From Ardenticatenaceae bacterium (GTDB taxonomy: Bacteria; Chloroflexota; Anaerolineae; Promineifilales; Promineifilaceae): a stretch of DNA of 64,000 bases. A program made the position numbers and the translations under genes. The stretch lies in contig JACKBS010000007.1 in the NCBI GenBank assembly GCA_020634435.1, forward strand, positions 620,001 to 684,000. The letters run 5' to 3'. The stretch's first letter is position 1, and the number at the start of each line of letters is the position of its first letter. Positions 45,702 to 53,460 of this stretch are shown here, piece after piece. Under the pieces are notes generated by a model. It saw only the letters and a program-made list of their open reading frames with translations, was not told the DNA's origin and did not search any database.

Positions 45702-45779
45702 GAACGCCTGCCAGAGCGCAAGGGCAAGACTGCGCTTATTAGCTATGGGGAAGAAATCAATCATCCGGAGTATATGGCT

Positions 45780-45887
45780 GCTTTTGCTGATGCCGTGCTC
45801 GCGGCACAAATCCGTGACAGCGACGCCAGCTTCCGCCTGGTTCAAGATACCAACAATTTGGTGTTTGGTGAATCGTGATTTTTTCAT
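45780..45887 (-). pseudogene. IS3-family (IS407-like group) orfA fragment
   Basis: On the minus strand the frame begins MKKSRFTKHQIVGILNQAEAG followed by VAVTDLCREHGISKS, the first ~35 residues of an IS3-family OrfA with its HTH. After SKS the family sequence stops and the frame runs into the flanking repeat, so the element is truncated. The gap 45596-46238 holds this fragment, the direct repeat copy and AT-rich DNA with a TATAAT-like hexamer at 46157-46162. Confidence 0.75.
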
Positions 45888-46238
45888 ATGGAATCTTCCT
45901 CCTCATATTGTGCCGAAAAATTCCATTTTGTCTGGCTTTAGTTTAGGGTGAGCTTGTCGAGCAATCTCAGGTTAAAACGAAATATAAACAAGTCATCTCC
46001 AGAAAATTTGCAATCTCAGTTATAAAAAGTTAATATGTGAATGTCGTGCTTGACTCATAGTGAAATTGTCAGAATCACTTTTTAACTACTGTGGTCGACT
46101 GTATGTCGCAAAACGCAATTGATTTTCTAAAATATTCAAGTTCATGAAACTTCACATATAATGATAGATTTTCAGTTGCAGATTTTCTCAATGTGTTGAT
46201 GCATTATATGAATGCATGAGGGTTGGAGAAAGTAAATT

Positions 46239-46739
46239 ATGAATCGGTTACACACAGAAAACCAGAATGTAGTAAGGGTAAGAACGCGCGAAATCCCTCT
46301 TTCTCAATTTTCAGTATCTGAGCAAATTGTTGAAACCGATATCACCAGCCTTGCTGAAGTTACAAAGTCACAACTATCTTTGCTTGTAAAATTTTACAAT
46401 ATGTCGCTGAGTCACTCTGAACGGAGCTTTAGAGTTGCAATTTGGTTCGCTTCAATTGGAATAATCTTCTTCATAGCTGCCATCGCTTTTGTGTTACTTA
46501 ATACATTGCAAATCACTTACATATCAATAATTGGTGCAGTATTAGGTGAATTAATCGCTTCAATAAATTTTGCCCTCTACAGAATGACCAAGCAGCAGAT
46601 GATAGAGGCTCAAAAAAGGCTAGACTATACCCAACGCTTTTTGTTGGCTAACAATGCATCCAATGACCTAAGTGATGAGGAAAAAAATCGGACAAAGGCC
46701 GCATTAATTGAAAGTTTCGCAAAATATAACAGTCAATAA
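46239..46739 (+). CDS. TRADD-N-associated-type 2TM membrane protein
   Basis: The protein is 166 aa. The N-terminal ~55 residues are soluble; a helix LLVKFYNMSLSHSERSFRVAI leads into two membrane helices (ASIGIIFFIAAIAFVLL and YISIIGAVLGELIASINFALY), then a cytosolic helical tail (KQQMIEAQKRLDYTQRFL, DEEKNRTKAALIESFAKYN). This layout matches the TRADD-N-associated 2TM domain described for cyanobacterial and other conflict-system proteins; I assign it by pattern only. In those systems the membrane module is thought to act as a death effector or its partner. It is the first gene of a three-gene AT-rich operon. Confidence 0.6.
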   Translation: MNRLHTENQNVVRVRTREIPLSQFSVSEQIVETDITSLAEVTKSQLSLLVKFYNMSLSHSERSFRVAIWFASIGIIFFIAAIAFVLLNTLQITYISIIGAVLGELIASINFALYRMTKQQMIEAQKRLDYTQRFLLANNASNDLSDEEKNRTKAALIESFAKYNSQ

Positions 46740-46760
46740 AGTATAGGAGGGAGGCTTTAT

Positions 46761-46997
46761 ATGTCTGAAAACAATAGTGATTTGACGATTGGCCCCAGCG
46801 ATATGATGAAGCAAGTTCAGCAACAATATCCCTTTTTGTCTCCATATGGTGCAGCTCAAGCTGTAAATTATATGTTGCAAGAAGCAGCGCAATTAATGGA
46901 ACAAGGGGGGATTTTTGGTGTTTTACTACCAGGGCCTCCTCCAAGATTTATTGCCATTGAACCTATACAATCACAAAATGGGAGCGGTCAGTCATGA
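46761..46997 (+). CDS. Small hypothetical protein in the TRADD-N-type operon
   Basis: The protein is 78 aa: DLTIGPSDMMKQVQQQYPFLSPYGAAQAVNYMLQEAAQLMEQ, then a proline-rich tail LLPGPPPRFIAIEP. It has a strong ribosome site (GGAGGGAGG 8-10 bp upstream) and ends in an ATGA overlap with the next gene, so it is very likely translated. I do not recognise a family. The helical core and short length would suit an adaptor or antitoxin-like partner (inference). Confidence 0.7.
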   Translation: MSENNSDLTIGPSDMMKQVQQQYPFLSPYGAAQAVNYMLQEAAQLMEQGGIFGVLLPGPPPRFIAIEPIQSQNGSGQS

Positions 46998-47395
46998 AGT
47001 CTTTAGTTAAATTATTTCAGCCAGTCCGAGGCAAGAGTATCATAAAACCAAAATCTGATGAGGTAGCGATTCGTTTAACTGAAATCAGGTTTGAAGAGGT
47101 GTACGTTGATAAAGATTCGGTCAATGATTATGTTACTATTGAAAGCCATAAGGTTGTTATTCCAAAAGAAGAGAGATTTCTAATTCGAGAGCCAAAATAT
47201 ATTGAACAAGCAAGGTTAATTGCAGATATTAGCCTTGAAACCGATGTGCCTGCTAATACATTAAGGAATTGGTGTAAGTCTAATAAGATTAAAGCCTATC
47301 AGGACGAACAAAATCGTTGGTGGATTGTTGGTATAATTGAGGCAAAGAAACTTGATAATGGGCGTTGGTGGTTTGAACAGCGCATTAATCAATAA
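46994..47395 (+). CDS. HTH-like protein in the TRADD-N-type operon
   Basis: The protein is 133 aa. The C-terminal half ISLETDVPANTLRNWCKSNKIKAYQDEQNRWWIV resembles the helix-turn-helix plus wing of MerR/excisionase-type DNA-binding proteins (TLRNWCKSN.I). The N-terminal half (RLTEIRFEEVYVDKDS, VVIPKEERFLIREPKYIEQA) is unfamiliar. It overlaps the small protein by ATGA. It could be the regulator of the operon, or a DNA-binding part of the system. AT-rich, without ACGGCCGT. Confidence 0.65.
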   Translation: MKSLVKLFQPVRGKSIIKPKSDEVAIRLTEIRFEEVYVDKDSVNDYVTIESHKVVIPKEERFLIREPKYIEQARLIADISLETDVPANTLRNWCKSNKIKAYQDEQNRWWIVGIIEAKKLDNGRWWFEQRINQ

Positions 47396-47445
47396 ATATT
47401 TATGTTTAACTCCTTGCTCTGGGAGGGTCTTCATGTTGGGCTGCG

Positions 47446-47590
47446 GCAGGCGTCCCGCCTTGCCGTTTGACGGGCCGGAATGGTTTGCCGGGTTCACCGG
47501 CAACTGTTTGGGTTGTTCAAATCACCACCAAATTCCTCTATCGCTTGACTGACGTACGGCAGTTTCCATTCCCTCGCTTAGGTCAATTTC
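47446..47590. repeat. Dispersed intergenic repeat, copy 1
   Basis: gccggaatggtttgccggg-ttca-ccggcaactgtttggg is related to 52229-52275, and the following cgcttgactgacg-tacggcagtttcc to 52300-52330. A hairpin TTGCCGG-gttca-CCGGCAA lies inside. Partial similarity occurs again near 53270. Non-coding. Confidence 0.5.
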
Positions 47591-47680
47591 ACCCACTAAA
47601 TAGGTCAATCTACTTTGTATATTGCTGGTTTTTCCCGATTAACGATGCCTGTCTCTCACCCTATTTTCATCTCTCCCCCG

Positions 47681-48010
47681 TACCAGAAACGCCCCGTAGA
47701 AAAATTTTTAGCGCTGCCTGCTACCAGAACGGGTCCGTTTGCAAATTTTTCGCTCTGTCTGGTGCCAGAATGCATCTGAAAAAAATTTTTAGCGTCTTCC
47801 GTCTACCAGAACGACCCCGTAGAAAATTTTTCAAGGCTGTCTGGTAGCGGAATGAGTTCGTAAAAAATTATTAGGCTCTATCTGGTAGCAGAACGTCCTC
47901 TTTTGAAAATTTTCGGCCCTTTCTGGTAGCAGAACGCCTCTGTTTGGGAATTTTTAGGTCAATCTGGTAGCGGGTCGTCTTTGTGGCAGTTTTTAGGGCG
48001 TATGGTCTGG
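47681..48010. repeat. Degenerate tandem array, 8 units of 41 bp
   Basis: Units start at 47681, 47722, 47763, 47804, 47845, 47886, 47927 and 47968: spacing exactly 41 bp, with the last unit 43. Shared core: TA(C/G)C(A/G)GAA(C/T)G near the start, an AAAATTTTT tract in the middle and CTGG at the end. Units 1-4 read TACCAG and units 5-8 TAGC(A/G)G, so CTGCTACCAG/CTGGTAGCAG form a near palindrome across boundaries. 41 is not a multiple of 3, so it is not a coding array. It fills most of the 860 bp gap between the island and the next gene. Confidence 0.85.
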
Positions 48011-48257
48011 TAAAGTCGAAAATTCCCCTCGGAATATTCTTAGGACCAGAGAACCATTTTCCCCCTTTCTCTCCTTCGGGTATGCTGACCCCAATCGTTT
48101 TTATCTCTTGCCGAAAAACCCAATTTTCTGGCAACCAGGAACCTATTAAATTTAGCCACAGAGGATGAAGAGCGTTAGGAGTAGAGAAGTGTGACTGCCT
48201 CTCATCAATCTCGGTGATCTCTGTGGCCATCTTCCCAATAGGTCCATTGGAGGCTCC

Positions 48258-49004
48258 ATGTTAAGTATAAGACTTGATCCCACCAGTTCACTGTCGGTGC
48301 GCTGGCCTGAATCTTACCGCGCCATTGTGGCGTTGGGTGAGGCGTATGTGGCGTACGAAGGCAGCCTGCCGGCAGAGGCACAGCTTAAGGATATTCCGGT
48401 AACGGCCGTACAAACGGCCCTCACCGAAGCCAAAACCGCCATTACCGCCGCCCGCAGCGGCGAGCAGGGACGCGCCTCGGCGGGGGAGCTGGTGCAGCAA
48501 ACCTATGCCGCCCTCCAGCCGCTCATCGACAAGGTCTATTTGCAGCTCAAGCTAAACCATTTTAATCAGCTGGCCCAGCTGGAACAGTGGGGGCTGGATA
48601 CGGTGATGGACCAGAACGGAGTGCGGGTGCGCAAGCCAGCCACGCAGCGGCAAAAGCTGGATTTTTTGCAAGCATATGTGACCAAAGAAACCAGCCTGCC
48701 GCCCGAAGCACAAATTAGCGATCCGCCGCTGGCCACGATGCAGGCGCACCTGGCCACGCTGCAAACCAGCCTCACGGAGCGCACCAGTGGGCGGGATCAG
48801 CGGGAAATGCACGTGGAGGTACGGGATACGGCCGTTGCCAACTTGCTCCACTGGCTTAAACTGGCGGCGATGGTACGGGTGGGTGTCACCTTTGGCGGCG
48901 TGCTAACCAGTGAGCTGCAACTGTGGGGCTACCCGGTAGCCAGTAAGGGCAGGAATGGCAACGGCAGCCGAGAGGAAGAGGAACCAATGGTGGTAGAGGT
49001 GTAA
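48258..49004 (+). CDS. Hypothetical helical protein with internal duplication
   Basis: The protein is 248 aa from an ATG with GGAGG 6 bp upstream. Two similar ~55-residue units: YRAIVALGEAYVAYEGSLPAEAQL and KLDFLQAYVTKETSLPPEAQI, each followed by a T-rich helix (AVQTALTEAKTAITAAR / TMQAHLATLQTSLTER). The C-terminus ends EEEEPMVVEV. No family recognised. Codon use and ACGGCCGT motifs (48402, 48828) return to the host pattern, so the island ends before this gene. Confidence 0.75.
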   Translation: MLSIRLDPTSSLSVRWPESYRAIVALGEAYVAYEGSLPAEAQLKDIPVTAVQTALTEAKTAITAARSGEQGRASAGELVQQTYAALQPLIDKVYLQLKLNHFNQLAQLEQWGLDTVMDQNGVRVRKPATQRQKLDFLQAYVTKETSLPPEAQISDPPLATMQAHLATLQTSLTERTSGRDQREMHVEVRDTAVANLLHWLKLAAMVRVGVTFGGVLTSELQLWGYPVASKGRNGNGSREEEEPMVVEV

Positions 49005-49035
49005 GTTATAGAGCGTTCGCAGTTCCCCCCAAAAA

Positions 49036-49096
49036 AGATTGGACCAATTTAATAATGGCGCACGCTGATTGTGTTCTACGGAAATTGGTCCAATCT
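49036..49096. terminator. Inverted repeat between convergent genes
   Basis: Perfect 15 bp arms agattggaccaattt (49036-49050) and the complement (49082-49096) enclose 31 bp, between convergent genes. It could be a two-way transcript end, although no strong T-tract follows, or a small insertion footprint. Confidence 0.5.
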
Positions 49097-49132
49097 GCTT
49101 GGTCTTTGATAGAAGGGTGGGAAACGGCCGTA

Positions 49133-49810
49133 TTAAAATTCAACAAGGTCAGTAATAATATAATGTCCGTCTAGCCAGTTCCTGAATTCAGGGTACCTTG
49201 GCAAGAATAAGTAAGCAAAGAAAATCGTATCTACCAATGCAAAAATTATTAAAGCTATCATAACGGCTAAATCAGCTAACCCAAGAACTCTATCAAAAAT
49301 ACCAACTACCAAAAGCCCCGTACTCGCCTTTACAACTAAAGGGAACAGGGTCCAGGTAATTGCTTTGGTATGACCAAAAACTGGAAGAATTAGAGAGCCA
49401 AGGACTACGGCAATTCCTCCCTTCACTTGTTGGAAAGGCAAAGTTGCACCATCCAATAAAATAAAACCATTCAGGATAAACAATGTCACTATAGCAATGG
49501 TGATCACATATACAACAATATTAAACCAGCTAATCGTCGTGAAATCCTGCATTAAAGTAATTCCAACAATGGCACTTAAAGCAACAATATAGAAGATTAG
49601 GTATTTCCAATTAAGTCTATATCTAAGTGGGATTCTCAACGGTTTTATAGGCCGCCCTTTGAAGAAATCCCTAGTATGAAAATCTGATTGATAGTTTTCT
49701 GTTTGCGTTAATCGATACACTATGTATCCAGATATTATTCCACCTATTATTTGGCTCCCCATTGAGACTAGCCATGGATTTTGTAACATCTCTTCCAGAT
49801 CGTATTGCAT
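49133..49810 (-). CDS. Hypothetical multi-pass membrane protein
   Basis: The protein is 225 aa, beginning MQYDLEEMLQNPWLVSMGSQIIGGIISGYIVY. About six helices (YLIFYIVALSAIVGITLM, FNIVVYVITIAIVTLFILNGF, GGIAVVLGSLILPVFG, LAVMIALIIFALVDTIFFAYLFL). A charged loop lies after helix 1. The ATG at 49810 has AGGGGG 5-10 bp upstream; a longer frame to 49888 runs toward the IS. No family recognised. AT-rich and free of ACGGCCGT, so probably acquired. ISKra4 inserted just upstream may have separated it from its promoter. Confidence 0.7.
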   Translation of the reverse strand: MQYDLEEMLQNPWLVSMGSQIIGGIISGYIVYRLTQTENYQSDFHTRDFFKGRPIKPLRIPLRYRLNWKYLIFYIVALSAIVGITLMQDFTTISWFNIVVYVITIAIVTLFILNGFILLDGATLPFQQVKGGIAVVLGSLILPVFGHTKAITWTLFPLVVKASTGLLVVGIFDRVLGLADLAVMIALIIFALVDTIFFAYLFLPRYPEFRNWLDGHYIITDLVEF

Positions 49811-49903
49811 TTCAACCCCCTTTAATCTGAACCGCGCTAAAACAGGAAATTCACCAGATATACTACCATCCCCTGGAGGGCCTGCCAATAAATATCGAGT
49901 GAC

Positions 49904-51388
49904 GGGAGCAGTAAAAACTCGTTAGGGAAAAAGATGGACAAAAAGAGCCCGATGTGATTTTGTTTAGATTCGACAAAAACCAAACGAAATCACAAGGAGG
50001 CTCAAATGGATTTTAACACAAAGCAGGCCAAGGAAACGGTTGCCCACATTGCGACCTTAATCGGCGATCTGATGGTTGCGCACCTCCAACAAGAGGATTC
50101 GCCGAGTCTGGGCGATATTGAGCAGGGGATGCGGCATCTGTTGCAAACCATTGGTCGAGAAGCTGTCGGTCATGTACTGGAAAAGAGCGACACAGTGCAA
50201 CCGAGCATCCGGTGTTCCTGCCATCATAAAGCCACCTATCGCTGCCGCCGCGAGGGCATGGTCATCACCGTGTTTGGTCGGGTGAAATACAAGCGAAGTT
50301 ACTATTTGTGTGACCATTGTCGCGGTGGCCAAAAACCATTAGATACCCAATTTCAGATTGATCCCGGTGAAATGAGCCAGGGTCTGAAACCGCTAGTGGC
50401 TTTGTTGGGCATCCAAACATCATTGGATGAAGCCGCCAAGCTAACCCAGACGCTGCTGTTAGTAGACATCAGCGACAACAGCATTCGCCAGGCCGTGCAG
50501 TGGGTGGGGCAAAGGCAGGTAGAGAGAGAATCAAAGTGGGAAAAGTTGAGTGATTGGCATCATTATATGAACAGTCCAACCCGACAAGCGGACAGACCCC
50601 CGCGACGGTTGTATGGCTCGATAGATGGCATCATGGTGCCGACTCAGGCAGAATGGCGCGAGTTGAAAACCGTGTGTTGGTATGAAGTCACGCCAGTACC
50701 TGAACGGCAATGGCCCTCTCGGTACACCGAGCGGCTGGGAAAGTTAGAGGGGTTGAAGGCAACGGCCATTCAGTATCACTGCGACATTCAAGAGGCAAAA
50801 ACGTTCTCGACGCTGTTGTGGTCTACGGGCTGCCACTACTTGGCTGACCGTGCGCAAGAGTTGATCTTCGTTTGTGATGGGGCCAGATGGATTTGGCGGC
50901 TGGTTGAGGAGAACTTTCCCCAGGCCATTCAAATTCTAGACTGGTACCATGCTGTCGAATATCTAACCCCCGTGGCTCAGACCTTTTTTCACAATGAGGA
51001 CAAGCAAAAAGAATGGTTGGCTACCATGAAGGAACACCTCTGGTTCAGCCGGACTCAAACGGTGATGGACGCTTGTCTGGCTTTGGCAAAACCAGCTAGC
51101 GTGGCCGACCCGGCAGCCAAAGCGGCCACTTACTTTCAAAACAATCTGGCACGCATGGATTACGCTTATTTTCGTCAGCAAGGCTATTTGATTGGCAGTG
51201 GTGCGGTGGAGAGCGGTTGTAAACAAATAGGGACCATGCGGCTGAAGCGTTCGGGGGCACGCTGGCTAGAAGAGGGAGCGCGGTGGGTGGCCAAGGCGCG
51301 GGCCGTTTGGCTGAGTGGTCAGTGGCAAGAAGTGGTGCAAAGCAAGTCTGACTTACCTTTTGCCGTTTAACGAGTTTTTACTGCTCCC
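49904..51388 (+). mobile_element. ISKra4-family insertion sequence, complete (1485 bp)
   Basis: Perfect terminal inverted repeats of 21 bp: the left end at 49904-49924 starts GGGAGCAGTAAAAACTCG and is mirrored at 51368-51388. The 8 bp sequence CGAGTGAC flanks it at 49896-49903 and 51389-51396, an exact target duplication, so the insertion is recent. Confidence 0.95.
50006..51370 (+). CDS. ISKra4 family transposase
   Basis: The protein is 454 aa, intact. A zinc-finger-like segment CSCHHKATYRCRR...YYLCDHCRGG precedes the catalytic core: YGSIDGIMVPT (D), LIFVCDGARWIWRLVEENFP (D), ILDWYHAVEYL, and IGSGAVESGCKQIGTMRLK (E), all ISKra4 hallmarks. The ATG is preceded by AAGGAGGCTCAA. It carries CAACGGCCATTC, a near miss of the host motif but no ACGGCCGT. 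Confidence 0.94.
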   Translation: MDFNTKQAKETVAHIATLIGDLMVAHLQQEDSPSLGDIEQGMRHLLQTIGREAVGHVLEKSDTVQPSIRCSCHHKATYRCRREGMVITVFGRVKYKRSYYLCDHCRGGQKPLDTQFQIDPGEMSQGLKPLVALLGIQTSLDEAAKLTQTLLLVDISDNSIRQAVQWVGQRQVERESKWEKLSDWHHYMNSPTRQADRPPRRLYGSIDGIMVPTQAEWRELKTVCWYEVTPVPERQWPSRYTERLGKLEGLKATAIQYHCDIQEAKTFSTLLWSTGCHYLADRAQELIFVCDGARWIWRLVEENFPQAIQILDWYHAVEYLTPVAQTFFHNEDKQKEWLATMKEHLWFSRTQTVMDACLALAKPASVADPAAKAATYFQNNLARMDYAYFRQQGYLIGSGAVESGCKQIGTMRLKRSGARWLEEGARWVAKARAVWLSGQWQEVVQSKSDLPFAV

Positions 51389-51627
51389 CGAGTGACACAT
51401 TTCAGTGCATATTAGCGATGTCATAGCCATGTTACAGGATAGCCTTTCCTGAAGATCATGAGTGGTGCTTTCACCTCACTACTTCTGTAACTATGCCGTA
51501 ATTACCCCCGTTCTATTCTTCACGCGCCGGAACAGTTGGTTCCACGACAATTCATTGGGCACAAAACGATCAGCCACCCAGGTTATGCTAAAATTCAGTA
51601 TAACAAAGCAGATGGAGGTTGTGAAAA

Positions 51628-52149
51628 GTGAACGTGATCCAGAAGCCCAATGAAGGCGAATATGCACCGTATGCAATAATTTACATAGACCAGGTCCCTG
51701 ATGATGGTCTGGTAGTCAATCATTTACAAGATAATTTAAAAGCAGTTCAAACGCTTGTGCTTTCCCTTCCGCCAGAAAAACTGACTTCTCGATGGGCAGA
51801 CGGGGAGTGGACTATCAAGGAAATATTAGTTCATATCATGGATACTGAACGTATTTTTTGTTATCGTGCCTTACGATTTGCCAGAAACGATGACACTGAG
51901 CTGCCCGGGTTTGAGCAGGATGACTATGTTCCCTATACACAGGCAAATAAGCGAAAAATCGCGGATATTTTAGAAGAATATAGCGCAGTTCGTCAGGCGA
52001 CCATCACCTTCTTTAATAGTTTTGTGGAAGAGACTCTCACCAGAGCGGGCATAGTAAGCGGGCAGCGGGTCAGTGTCAGGGCATTGGCCTCAATGATTGC
52101 TGGTCATGAACTGCACCACCTGGATAGCATCAAAGAGAATTACTTGTAA
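51628..52149 (+). CDS. DinB-family protein (YfiT-like)
   Basis: The protein is 173 aa from a GTG start; GGAGG lies 9 bp upstream. ADGEWTIKEILVHIMDTERIFCYRALR holds the first metal-binding His, and MIAGHELHHLDSIKENYL the second and third, as in DinB/YfiT four-helix metalloproteins. PGFEQDDYVPY is typical. The family contains thiol transferases (bacillithiol/mycothiol) and stress proteins; the reaction here is unknown. It stands alone between the IS and a repeat-bearing spacer. Confidence 0.88.
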   Translation: MNVIQKPNEGEYAPYAIIYIDQVPDDGLVVNHLQDNLKAVQTLVLSLPPEKLTSRWADGEWTIKEILVHIMDTERIFCYRALRFARNDDTELPGFEQDDYVPYTQANKRKIADILEEYSAVRQATITFFNSFVEETLTRAGIVSGQRVSVRALASMIAGHELHHLDSIKENYL

Positions 52150-52202
52150 AGTAACTAGCGGCTGAGCGTGACAGCATATGGGCGGCCCATGTCTGGGATG
52201 CC

Positions 52203-52370
52203 ACTGGCATTTTTGCCGCCGCAGGCTTAACACGCCGGAATGGTTTGGTGGGTTCAGTGGCAGCTGTTTGGACTGTTCCACCTCACAAAATTATCCCTGT
52301 CGCCTAACTGGCGCACGGCCGTATTTCCCCGTTCTAGATAGATTGGGTAAGAAACGGCCGTTCCCCTCAC
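52203..52370. repeat. Dispersed intergenic repeat, copy 2, with paired ACGGCCGT motifs
   Basis: cgccggaatggtttggtggg...ggcagctgtttgg resembles 47474-47517. The following gtcgcctaactggcg also appears near 53290 (gtcacctaactggcg). Two ACGGCCGT copies (52316 and 52354) lie at the end. Non-coding. Confidence 0.5.
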
Positions 52371-52434
52371 CATCAATTACGCTTATACTACAGTCAGAAT
52401 AACGCCCTTTTTAACTTTTCCCGTGCGGAGAAAA

Positions 52435-53229
52435 ATGCTCTTGAGTACCGTCAAACGAATTACCCAAATAACTTTATCCATTGTGCTGTTGGTCATTCTC
52501 CCCGCCGCCTGTAGCCGCGCCACCACGCAGTCGCCACTTTATGGGGAAAAGATTCGCTATGTCCAAGGGGAACCGCTGGCCTTTCCTGATGTCACCCTGG
52601 AATTTGTGGGCAAACGGGAAGCGCCGCTCTCGTCTGACTATCCACAAGGGATGACCTTTTATGACTTCAAAGCGTACCAGGGCAGCCAGGCCAAGCTGAT
52701 TTCCTGGAGTGCCGGTACAGGCGACATTGGCCCCACCCTGTTTGAACTGGCCGGGAACAGCTATGCGTTGGAGTTGGCCATGTCTGATGAGCTGGGCTCT
52801 TTGGCCGAGAATGAGCTGGTCTTATGGCAAGAAGCCATCCCGGTCACCGAAGCCCCTCCGGCCGCACCGGCCCCCACGCCGCCGCTTACGGTTGTGCTGG
52901 ATGAGCCGTTTAGCCTGGCTTTGAATCAATACGGCCGTTTAGACGGCACCGAGCTAGGTGTTGAATTTTATGCATTGGATGAAGATACGCGCTGCCCGCA
53001 GCAAGAAACATGTGAGTCTACAGGCGCAGCCAGCCTTACCATCTTCGTCTGGAAAACCAACATTGAGCCCATTGAATATGACCTGAATACAGACCCCGCC
53101 GCCAATAAAAGTACGGTTACTTACGATGAGTATCAGATTCGTCTGCTGAGTCTGGAGCCTTACCCAGAAACAGCTGAACCCGGCATAGATATTCAAGATT
53201 ACCGGGCCACGTTTGTCATATCAAAATAG
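52435..53229 (+). CDS. Putative lipoprotein
   Basis: The protein is 264 aa: MLLSTVKRITQITLSIVLLVILPAACSRA, a lipobox (PAAC) with Cys at ~27. The mature part is beta-rich (FPDVTLEFVGKREAP, SYALELAMSDELG) with a proline linker (APPAAPAPTPPLTV) separating a second beta segment (RLDGTELGVEFYALDEDTRCPQQETC, two Cys). The ATG at 52435 has CGGAG 6 bp upstream, better than the in-frame GTG at 52423. No family recognised. Anchored to the outer face of the membrane. Confidence 0.78.
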   Translation: MLLSTVKRITQITLSIVLLVILPAACSRATTQSPLYGEKIRYVQGEPLAFPDVTLEFVGKREAPLSSDYPQGMTFYDFKAYQGSQAKLISWSAGTGDIGPTLFELAGNSYALELAMSDELGSLAENELVLWQEAIPVTEAPPAAPAPTPPLTVVLDEPFSLALNQYGRLDGTELGVEFYALDEDTRCPQQETCESTGAASLTIFVWKTNIEPIEYDLNTDPAANKSTVTYDEYQIRLLSLEPYPETAEPGIDIQDYRATFVISK

Positions 53230-53233
53230 AGAG

Positions 53234-53262
53234 AACGGCCGTATGCGGATACGGCCGTTTCC
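53234..53262. terminator. Hairpin built from two ACGGCCGT motifs
   Basis: AACGGCCGTAT (53234-53244) and ATACGGCCGTT (53249-53259) form a perfect 11 bp stem with a GCGG loop, five bases after the lipoprotein stop. A short TTCCC follows. Probable transcript end or stability hairpin. Confidence 0.6.
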
Positions 53263-53460
53263 CGCCGTGATCCCCACAAAATCAGCCCGTGTCACCTAAC
53301 TGGCGTTTGATTGTCGTAGACACGGCCCTGTTTTCCCCACTATACTTTGCCAGATTCAACAACGAGTTTGAGCAGCAACAAATGATCTCCCTTCATTCAC
53401 TCAATTCGTTGTTTACAAAAATTTGTTGTCGTCTTTGTGAAAAGAAAAAGGAACTGACCC

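Noticed and set aside
47681..48010. CRISPR array
   Set aside because: The period is regular (41 bp), but no part is identical between units and there are no unique spacers or cas genes. The drift is spread over the whole unit.
47467..48230. Two open frames (126 aa plus, 119 aa minus) over the tandem array
   Set aside because: A 41 bp period shifts frame every unit, neither frame has a protein-like pattern or ribosome site, and both result from the AT-rich repeats.
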